Shown: positions 31,230 to 38,028 of the stretch, in pieces | Numbering within the stretch: position 1 is the first letter of the stretch | Layout of the letters: each line of letters begins with the position of its first letter | From: Silanimonas sp044377035 | Lineage (GTDB): Bacteria; Pseudomonadota; Gammaproteobacteria; Xanthomonadales; Xanthomonadaceae | Assembly (NCBI RefSeq): GCF_044377035.1 | Contig: NZ_JBILJW010000002.1 | Location: forward strand, 1-64,000 | DNA: 64,000 nucleotides | Reading direction: 5' to 3' | The notes under the pieces: generated by a model | The model's database searches: none | What the model was told of the DNA's origin: nothing | The model's input: only the letters and a program-made list of their open reading frames with translations | Position numbers and translations under genes: made by a program

Positions 31230-32594
31230 ATGTCCCACGCCCTCACTGCCCTCTCCCCCCTCGACGGCCGCTACGCCGGCAAGGTCGACGCCCTGCGCCC
31301 GATCTTCTCCGAGTACGGCCTGATCCGCGCCCGCGTGTGCGTCGAGATCGCGTGGCTGCTGGCCCTCTCGGCCGAGCCGGGCATCCCCGAGCTGCCGCCG
31401 TTCTCGGAGAACGCGGCCTCGCTGCTTCAGCGCCTCGCCGACGGCTTCTCGGTGGAGGACGCCGCGCGAGTGAAGGCGATCGAGCGCACCACCAACCATG
31501 ACGTGAAGGCGGTCGAGTACTTCCTGAAGGAAAAGCTCTCGGAAAGCGACGAGCTCAAGGCCGCGCTGGAGTTCGTGCATTTCGCCTGCACCTCCGAGGA
31601 CATCAACAACCTCAGCTACGCGCTGATGCTGAAGCAGGCCCGCGACGAGGTGCTGCTGCCGCAGCTCGACGCGCTGATCGAGACGCTGAAGAAGCTGTCC
31701 TACGAGTACGCCGACGAGCCGATGCTCTCTCGCACCCACGGCCAGACCGCCAGCCCGACCACCTTGGGCAAGGAGCTGGCCAATGTCGTCGCCCGCCTGA
31801 AGCGCCAGCGCCAGCAGCTGGCGCAGGTCGAGATCCTCGGCAAGATCAATGGCGCCGTGGGCAACTACAACGCCCACCTCTCGGCCTATCCGAACGTCGA
31901 CTGGCCGCGCCTCGCGCAGGGCTTCGTCGAATCGCTGGGCCTGAACTTCAACGCCTACACCACGCAGATCGAGCCGCACGACTTCATCGCCGAGCTGGGC
32001 GACGTGCAGCGCCGCATCAACACCATCCTGATCGACTTCGCCCGCGACGTCTGGGGCTACATCTCGCTGGGCTACTTCAAGCAGGCGCTGAAGGACGGCG
32101 AGGTCGGCAGCTCGACCATGCCGCACAAGGTCAACCCGATCGACTTCGAGAACGCAGAAGGCAACTTCGGCATCGCCAATGCGCTGTTCGAGCACTTCGG
32201 CGCCAAGCTGCCGATCAGCCGCTGGCAGCGCGATCTCACCGACTCGACCGTGCTGCGCGCACTGGGCACGGCGTGGGGCCACACGCTGGTCTCGTACGAC
32301 GCGCTGAACCGCGGCATCGGCAAGCTGAAGGTGAACCCGGCGCGCCTCGCCGAGGATCTCGACAACAGCTGGGAAGTGCTGGCAGAAGCCGTGCAGACGG
32401 TGATGCGCCGCTACGGCCTTCCCAACCCCTACGAGCAGCTCAAGGCGCTCACGCGTGGCCAGGCCATCACCCAGGCCTCGATCCGCGAGTTCATCGCCGG
32501 CCTCGACCTGCCCGAGGAGCCGAAGCGTGCCTTGCTCGAACTGACGCCCGGCACCTACACCGGCCGCGCCGAATCGCTGGCGAAGTCCGTCTGA
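31230..32594 (+). CDS. purB: adenylosuccinate lyase
   Basis: A 454-residue enzyme releasing fumarate at two steps of purine synthesis (from SAICAR and from adenylosuccinate). Signature SSTMPHKVNPIDFENAEGN, substrate motifs TSEDINN and SRTHGQTASPTTLGKE; the long form resembles E. coli PurB. The start ATG 31230 opens MSHALTALSPLDGRYAGKVD, as usual in this form. TAGAAT at 31181-31186 is a plausible -10. No other pur gene is present. Confidence 0.97.
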   Translation: MSHALTALSPLDGRYAGKVDALRPIFSEYGLIRARVCVEIAWLLALSAEPGIPELPPFSENAASLLQRLADGFSVEDAARVKAIERTTNHDVKAVEYFLKEKLSESDELKAALEFVHFACTSEDINNLSYALMLKQARDEVLLPQLDALIETLKKLSYEYADEPMLSRTHGQTASPTTLGKELANVVARLKRQRQQLAQVEILGKINGAVGNYNAHLSAYPNVDWPRLAQGFVESLGLNFNAYTTQIEPHDFIAELGDVQRRINTILIDFARDVWGYISLGYFKQALKDGEVGSSTMPHKVNPIDFENAEGNFGIANALFEHFGAKLPISRWQRDLTDSTVLRALGTAWGHTLVSYDALNRGIGKLKVNPARLAEDLDNSWEVLAEAVQTVMRRYGLPNPYEQLKALTRGQAITQASIREFIAGLDLPEEPKRALLELTPGTYTGRAESLAKSV

Positions 32595-32611
32595 TCCTCG
32601 ACCGGCTCGCC

Positions 32612-33502
32612 ATGCGCCTTGCCCTCGCCAGCTTGCCCCTGCTGCTTCTGGCCGTGGGAACGGCGAGGGCCGACGGCCTCGAGCCCACGCCCACCTGCCC
32701 TGACGACGCCGGCTGGAGCGACCCGACGCCGCCGCGCAAGGTCTTCGGCAACACGTGGTACGTGGGCACCTGCGGCATCAGCGCCATCCTCATCACTGGC
32801 GACAACGGCCATGTGCTGATCGACGGAGCCACGCCTGAAGCCGGGCCGATGATCGTCGAGAGAATCCGCACGCTCGGCTTCGACCCGAAGGACGTGCGCG
32901 TGCTGCTCAACACCCACGAGCACATCGACCACGCCGGCGGCCTCGCCGCGATCCAGCAGGCCACCGGCGCCCCGCTGCGGGCCCGCCGCCCTGGCCTGAT
33001 CGCGCTGCGCAAGGGCGACATGGACATGCGCGACCCGCAGGTGCCGTTCCGCATGCCGGGCTTTCCGCCCGTCCCTGTGATCGAGACGCTGGCCGACAAC
33101 GCCGAGGTCCGCGTTGGCGATCTCGTGATCCAGACGCATGCCACGCCGGGCCACTCGCTCGGCGGCACCAGCTTCACCTGGACGAGCTGCGAGGGCGAAA
33201 CCTGTCACGCCTTGGCGTTCGCCGATTCGCTGAGCGCGGTGGCCCCGGATACCTACCGCTTCAGCGATCCGGCGAATTCGCCTGCGTTCGTGCCCCTGCT
33301 GCGCCAAGCCTTCGCCACCGTCGCCGCCCTGCCCTGCGACATCCTCGTTTCCCCGCATCCCGTGGCCAGCCGGCTCTGGTACCGCCTCGGTGAGGCGCCG
33401 AGCGAGCCTCTGGTCGATCCGACCGCCTGCCGCCGCTACGCAGAGGCCGGCGCCCGCCGCCTCGACGCCCGCCTCGCCACCGAACGTCCGGCCACGCCAT
33501 GA
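32612..33502 (+). CDS. subclass B3 metallo-beta-lactamase-like hydrolase, exported
   Basis: A 296-residue protein with a signal peptide (to ARA, residue 20) and metallo-beta-lactamase fold. Zinc ligands follow the B3 order: NTHEHIDH (His102, His104, Asp106, His107), TPGHSLGGTSF (His181) and SPHPVAS (His249). The B3-typical block FADSLSAVAPDTYRF replaces the Cys ligand of B1/B2 enzymes. It should hydrolyse beta-lactams in the periplasm or be a close non-lactamase relative; activity cannot be read from sequence. It begins 17 bp after purB and overlaps roxA by ATGA, an embedded chromosomal position without mobile elements, which suggests a resident gene. Confidence 0.88.
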   Translation: MRLALASLPLLLLAVGTARADGLEPTPTCPDDAGWSDPTPPRKVFGNTWYVGTCGISAILITGDNGHVLIDGATPEAGPMIVERIRTLGFDPKDVRVLLNTHEHIDHAGGLAAIQQATGAPLRARRPGLIALRKGDMDMRDPQVPFRMPGFPPVPVIETLADNAEVRVGDLVIQTHATPGHSLGGTSFTWTSCEGETCHALAFADSLSAVAPDTYRFSDPANSPAFVPLLRQAFATVAALPCDILVSPHPVASRLWYRLGEAPSEPLVDPTACRRYAEAGARRLDARLATERPATP

Positions 33503-34746
33503 ACCGCAAGACCAGCGCTCCTTCGAAAACCCTGCCGATCGAAATCGACGCCACCGGCAAAGGCCCGCTGGGCATGCCGGCCGACGTGTTCCTGCGCGAT
33601 TACTGGCAGAAGCGGCCCCTGCTGATCCGCAAAGCGTTTCCCGGCTTCGAAAGCCCGATCAGCCCGGACGACCTTGGCGCGCTGTCTCTCGAGGCCACGG
33701 CGCTCTCGCGTCTGATCCTCTGGGATCGAAAAAAGGACCAGTGGGCCGTCGAGACCGGCCCGCTGCCCGAGGACCGCTTTGATCGCGTGCCCGACCGCGA
33801 CTGGACCCTGCTGGTGCAGGACGTCGACAAGTGGGACGCCGACGTCCGCGAGCTGGTCGAGGCCTTTCCCTTCCTGCCGCGCTGGCGCATCGACGACGTG
33901 ATGATCAGCTTCGCCGTCGAAGGCGGCTCGGTCGGTGCACACATCGACCAGTACGACGTCTTCCTGCTGCAGGGCATGGGCCATCGCCACTGGCAGATCG
34001 ATGCGAACCCCGACCAGGCCGTGGCTTTCCGTAACGATGCGCCGATCAGGCTGCTGAAGTCGTTCACGCCCAGCCACGAATGGACGCTCGGCCCCGGTGA
34101 CATGCTCTACCTGCCGCCCGGCCTCGGCCACCACGGCGTCGCGCTCGACCCCTGCCTGACCTTCTCGCTGGGCATGCGTGCACCGGCCAAGGCCGAGCTG
34201 ATCGAAGACTTCGCGCTGGAATTGGCTTCGCGCGCCGGCGAGCGCGAGCGCTACGCCGACCCGGACCTCGCGGTGCCGACGGATGCCTTCGAGATCGACG
34301 CTGCAGCCCTTGACCGGGTCAAGCAGACCCTCGGCGGCATGGCCGGCGACGGCGCCGAGGACGAGGCCGTGCTGCGCCGCTGGTTCGGCCGCTTCATCAC
34401 CCGCTACCGCGCCTCCGGCAACCTGCAGCCGCCCAAGAAGGCCCCGACGCGCGCCGAGTTCGACGCGGCGATTGCCGGCGGCGGCGTGGTGCAGCGCCAT
34501 CCGTTCTCGCGCGTCGCCTGGCTGCGCGAAGGCAAGAGCAAGGCAATGTGGTTCGTCACCGGCAGCGACATCGAAGGCCTGCGGGCGAAGGATGCCGCCC
34601 TTCTCTGCAGCGAGGACACGCTCAACGCCGCGGCGTGGGACCTGCTCGACGAGCACGCCCGCGAAGCCGTCGTCGCGCTGGCCGCCCTCGGGCACTATCG
34701 CGCCATCGCCCCGAAGAAGCCCCGCTCGCCCAGGAAGCCCCGATGA
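33499..34746 (+). CDS. roxA: ribosomal oxygenase (JmjC/cupin arginine hydroxylase, YcfD/RoxA type)
   Basis: A 415-residue 2-oxoglutarate- and iron-dependent oxygenase. The JmjC domain has the iron-binding H-x-D in VGAHIDQYDVFLLQG and a distal His in GLGHHGVALDP; the N-terminal DYWQKRPLLIRKAFPGF is typical of YcfD. The C-terminal winged-helix part follows (about 290-400). In E. coli this enzyme hydroxylates an arginine of ribosomal protein uL16. It overlaps both neighbours by 4 bp. Confidence 0.92.
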   Translation: MNRKTSAPSKTLPIEIDATGKGPLGMPADVFLRDYWQKRPLLIRKAFPGFESPISPDDLGALSLEATALSRLILWDRKKDQWAVETGPLPEDRFDRVPDRDWTLLVQDVDKWDADVRELVEAFPFLPRWRIDDVMISFAVEGGSVGAHIDQYDVFLLQGMGHRHWQIDANPDQAVAFRNDAPIRLLKSFTPSHEWTLGPGDMLYLPPGLGHHGVALDPCLTFSLGMRAPAKAELIEDFALELASRAGERERYADPDLAVPTDAFEIDAAALDRVKQTLGGMAGDGAEDEAVLRRWFGRFITRYRASGNLQPPKKAPTRAEFDAAIAGGGVVQRHPFSRVAWLREGKSKAMWFVTGSDIEGLRAKDAALLCSEDTLNAAAWDLLDEHAREAVVALAALGHYRAIAPKKPRSPRKPR

Positions 34747-35699
34747 TCAGTGCCGGATTCCGCGTCGAACCCGCCGACTACACCGTCGATTTCGCCGATC
34801 TTCGTGCCGTGCGCGAGCCGGTGTTCGTCATCGAGCAGCAGGTGCCGATCGAAGAGGAATGGGATGAGCTCGATCCGCAGTGCCGCCATGTGATCGCCCG
34901 TGATGCGGCGAACCGGCCCATCGGCACGGGACGCCTCACGCCGGAGCGCAAGATCGGCCGAATGGCCGTGCTGGCCGAATGGCGGGGCAAGGGCGTCGGC
35001 GACGCGCTGATGGAAGCCTTGATGGACGAGGCCCGCGCCTTGGGCTGGCCGGAGGTCAGCCTGAATTCGCAGACGCATGCCATGCCTTTCTATGCGCGCC
35101 ACGGCTTCGAGGCCTTCGGCGAAGAGTTCATGGAAGCCGGCATTCCGCACCGGAAGATGCGCAAAGCGCTGGGCGCGCCCGACCCCGGCCGTCGCCCGCG
35201 CCCGACGCCGCTGGGCGACGCCGCGCTGCGCGAATTCACCAGTGAATCGGAAGTGCGCGATCTCAGCATCGAGCTGCTCGGCCGCGCACGCCGCGAGATC
35301 CGCGTGTTCACCCGCGACCTCGAGCCGGCGCTGTACGGCCACCCAAGCTTGGTCGACGCCCTGCGGACCTTCGCCACCTCGGGACGTGGGCCGAGCGTGC
35401 GCATCATCGTCGTGGAGCCCGAGCGACTTCGTGGCGAGAGCCATCCGCTGCGGCCGCTGGCGCAGCGGCTCAGCTCGGTGTTCGCCCTGCGCACGCCGGT
35501 CGATCCGGAGGACCGCCAGGCCGCCGAGGGCTACCTCGTCGTCGACGAAACCGCATACGCCTTCCGCCCGTTGGCGACGCGTTTCGAAGGAAGCGGCTGC
35601 CTCGACGGGCCAGCGCGGGCGCGACAGCTGGCGCAAGAGTTCGACCGCCGCTGGGAACGCGCGAGGGAACTCACCGAACTGCGCGCGCTCGGCTTCTGA
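34743..35699 (+). CDS. GNAT acetyltransferase with C-terminal PLD-like domain lacking HKD motifs
   Basis: A 318-residue two-domain protein. The N-terminal GNAT domain (about 1-145; IGRMAVLAEWRGKGVGDALM holds the acetyl-CoA P-loop, and SLNSQTHAMPFYARHGFEAF follows) resembles the ElaA group. The C-terminal domain (about 165-318) has the strand/helix pattern of phospholipase D-like folds (RREIRVFTRDLEPALYGHPS, VRIIVVEP) without HKD catalytic motifs, so it is probably a binding module. It overlaps roxA by ATGA. The substrate is unknown. Confidence 0.8.
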   Translation: MISAGFRVEPADYTVDFADLRAVREPVFVIEQQVPIEEEWDELDPQCRHVIARDAANRPIGTGRLTPERKIGRMAVLAEWRGKGVGDALMEALMDEARALGWPEVSLNSQTHAMPFYARHGFEAFGEEFMEAGIPHRKMRKALGAPDPGRRPRPTPLGDAALREFTSESEVRDLSIELLGRARREIRVFTRDLEPALYGHPSLVDALRTFATSGRGPSVRIIVVEPERLRGESHPLRPLAQRLSSVFALRTPVDPEDRQAAEGYLVVDETAYAFRPLATRFEGSGCLDGPARARQLAQEFDRRWERARELTELRALGF

Positions 35700-35714
35700 G
35701 GCCTGCGTATCGGA

Positions 35715-37289
35715 TCAAGCGCCCTTGGTCAGCGAGGACGCCGGTAGACGGATCTCGAACCGGTAGTGGCCCGCAGCATCGGCGGCGATCTGCAACAGTT
35801 CGACGCGGGCGCCACTGGGCGATACGACGCCATCGATCGCACGCAAGGTGTTCGACACGCAACGCATGTCGTCCGCCTCGCCGGCGATGATCACCGCGTC
35901 ACCCGCGTAGCGCAGCAACGTGCTGCGGCAACCCGCCGACAGCAGGGGCTGGATCCGCGTTTCCACTTCGGCCAAAGGGGCGAATCCCGGCGGCATCGGT
36001 CCGGACTGGGGCAAGGGATCCGACGGCGGATTGGACGATGCGGTCTGTGGCGCGTCCGTGGCGGAGGCATCACTCCCCGGCGCCGGAGTGAAGCTCACCA
36101 GGACGCGCTCGCTCGGCGGTTGGACCGCCGGATGGGTGTCGAGGAAGATTTCGAACTCGTGGCGTACCTTCCCACCGCTCGAGATCACCCGCTTGATCAC
36201 TTCGCGGTCTTCGATGTGCCCCGGATCGCCCTCCTTCAGGGCGGCAAGGAACCACTCCAGCCGGCGCCACTGTTCCTCCCCGTCCATCAGCGGGTCACTG
36301 GGCACCGCATGCACGCGGACGCGGTGCCCGATGAACGGCAGTTGCGCGATTTCGACGGATTCGATGGTGACGCCCGCCGGAAGCAGCGGACGCAAGGCAT
36401 CGCGCACCGCATCGGGATCGGCATACCGCCGCTCGGCACTGCGGCGAGCGCTGGCCGCAGCGACGGCCTGCTCCTGCTCGATCGCATCAGCGGGGCGAGC
36501 GAACACGTACCCCAGAGACACACGATCCGCGTCCCAAGGCTGTATCGACGCGTCGCGCGCCCACCGCGCAGTGCCCAAGTAGGCGCCGGTCGGCACGCGC
36601 CAGGACTGGTCGCCCCAGCCGCCCATGGCGGTATAGGTCCATTCCTTGGATTCGAACACCAGATGCCCACCGTCATCGAGCGTCATCCGCACCGGCGCGA
36701 GGTGCTCGCGCGGCAAAACCACCCAGCCGTCCTCGCAGGTGAAATCCCGGCCCCGATCCAGACGCACCACCGTGCCCGTCGCTGGGCCCAGGTCACGGAG
36801 CCGTGCCTGCAGCACCGGCTCGCCGTTGCGGGCGACGAAGGCCGCACGGCTCGTCGGCTGCATCAGCGCGTACCACTCGGCGTATCGCGGGCGCTGATGC
36901 TCTCGGATCGCTTCGAGTTCCGCCATCACGTTGCCAAAGGAACGGAGGAAGTGCAGCTCGATGGCATGGGTCCCGTCGGAGTGCACGACCACGCCCTCGT
37001 ACTGCGACAGGTCGCCAGCGCCGTAGCCTTGGCCGCCCCTCGGCGAGAACACGCCGTCGAGGCGGGAGGGCTTCTCTGGATCAACACCCGGATCGGGATC
37101 GCCATCCGCGGTCAGCGGCTGGAGGGCGTAGCCGCCGCTGAGATCCGGGCAGCCAGTGACGGGATCGGTGGGCGGATCGCCTTGATCCGCGCCGCGTTCG
37201 AAGGCGGTGCATCCGCCGAGCGTCACCACGATCAGGACCGTGGCGACCGACAGGGGGGGGCAACGCCAAGCAGGTGCTCGCGAAATCAT
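35715..37289 (-). CDS. large lipoprotein of unknown function
   Basis: A 524-residue protein with a lipoprotein signal (VLIVVTLGGC, Cys near residue 28). The first ~220 mature residues include a region with several Trp/Tyr motifs (for example MGGWGDQSWRVPTGAYLG); about residues 300-410 form an alternating segment with GVTIESVEIAQLPF; a Pro/Ser-rich linker follows; the last ~100 residues contain two cysteines (GCRSTLLRY, MRCVSNTLR) likely disulfide-bonded. I do not recognise a family. Its minus-strand position after the GntR gene (134-bp gap, no clear terminator) suggests a possible shared transcript. Confidence 0.72.
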   Translation of the reverse strand: MISRAPAWRCPPLSVATVLIVVTLGGCTAFERGADQGDPPTDPVTGCPDLSGGYALQPLTADGDPDPGVDPEKPSRLDGVFSPRGGQGYGAGDLSQYEGVVVHSDGTHAIELHFLRSFGNVMAELEAIREHQRPRYAEWYALMQPTSRAAFVARNGEPVLQARLRDLGPATGTVVRLDRGRDFTCEDGWVVLPREHLAPVRMTLDDGGHLVFESKEWTYTAMGGWGDQSWRVPTGAYLGTARWARDASIQPWDADRVSLGYVFARPADAIEQEQAVAAASARRSAERRYADPDAVRDALRPLLPAGVTIESVEIAQLPFIGHRVRVHAVPSDPLMDGEEQWRRLEWFLAALKEGDPGHIEDREVIKRVISSGGKVRHEFEIFLDTHPAVQPPSERVLVSFTPAPGSDASATDAPQTASSNPPSDPLPQSGPMPPGFAPLAEVETRIQPLLSAGCRSTLLRYAGDAVIIAGEADDMRCVSNTLRAIDGVVSPSGARVELLQIAADAAGHYRFEIRLPASSLTKGA

Positions 37290-37423
37290 GAAAGTCCTCA
37301 AGAGGGCGGCCGATACGCCGTCGGATGGCATCACGGAACGGCGTCCCGCACCAACGTTGCCGGCGCTGCAGGGCCGATGGTCCGCAGGGGTGTCGGATTC
37401 CGCAGGGCCAAGGTGGCGATTTT

Positions 37424-37870
37424 TCATGCTTTCGGCGCGGCCGGACGACGCCGGCGGCGAAGTGCAGGCGCTTCGGGCGACAGCGGGGAAAGGAACAACG
37501 CGTGTAGCCGTTCGCAAACCGGGCCCGCTGCCAAGCCGAGATCGTTGGCCTCGAGGATCACTTCCTGCAGCTTCGCTTCCAGCAGGCGAAGCCGCGCCTC
37601 CGCGGTGAGCCCCGCCTTTCCCGTGCGCGGCGCCACCACCATGCCTGCCCCGCGCCGCCGGAGCAGCACGCCTTCCTCGCACAGCGCGGCATAGGACCGA
37701 CTGACCGTCATCGGATTGATGCCGAAGCGCGAGGCCATCGCGCGGACGGACGGCAGCCGCTCACCGACCTGCAATTGGCCTGCGGCCACGAAGCGCCGCA
37801 CTTGCTCGGTGATCTGCCGATAGATGGGAACCGGCGACGTTACGGAAACCTGCCACTGCGATGCGTCCAT
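37424..37870 (-). CDS. GntR-family regulator, YtrA-like, stand-alone
   Basis: A 148-residue protein with a GntR winged helix (about 12-80; SPVPIYRQITEQVRRFV and NPMTVSRSYAALCEEGVLLR) and a short C-terminal helical part with a basic tail (ALRRRRRPAAPKA). It is about 40% like the other GntR protein of this window by eye over the DNA-binding half. No ABC transporter follows; the neighbour is a lipoprotein gene. ATG 37870 is chosen; an inverted repeat just upstream could be its own operator. Confidence 0.88.
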   Translation of the reverse strand: MDASQWQVSVTSPVPIYRQITEQVRRFVAAGQLQVGERLPSVRAMASRFGINPMTVSRSYAALCEEGVLLRRRGAGMVVAPRTGKAGLTAEARLRLLEAKLQEVILEANDLGLAAGPVCERLHALFLSPLSPEAPALRRRRRPAAPKA

Positions 37871-37871
37871 G

Positions 37872-37891
37872 TGTATCAATAGGCCAATACA
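37872..37891. promoter_or_regulatory. candidate operator of the stand-alone GntR regulator
   Basis: TGTAT-N10-ATACA forms a symmetric site immediately upstream of the regulator's ATG on the minus strand. A minus-strand TTGACG (37906-37901) lies 9 bp further upstream and could be the -35, so binding would cover the promoter. Inference from symmetry and position. Confidence 0.45.
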
Positions 37892-37929
37892 AAGCCCCCA
37901 CGTCAAGCCCCAATCGCTCCGTGAAGGTC

Positions 37930-37935
37930 TATAAT
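37930..37935 (+). promoter_or_regulatory. sucA -10 element
   Basis: A perfect TATAAT lies 94 bp before the sucA start in a GC-rich region. No good -35 is seen at 17 bp, so an activator may be needed. Transcription from here would give a leader of about 85 bases. Confidence 0.55.
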
Positions 37936-37947
37936 CGCGCGGCGCCG

Positions 37948-37965
37948 CCCGGGCCAAGGCCCGGG
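37948..37965 (+). other. leader hairpin in front of sucA
   Basis: A perfect 8-bp G+C stem (CCCGGGCC / GGCCCGGG) with an AA loop core lies just after the expected start of the sucA transcript and is followed by TTTCGTT. It could be an attenuator, a 5' stabiliser or a weak terminator for upstream reading. Confidence 0.5.
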
Positions 37966-38028
37966 TTTCGTTGCCCATCAAGCACTTGCGTCAGCAACCC
38001 GTTGAAGCCCAACGCACCCAGGATCGCC

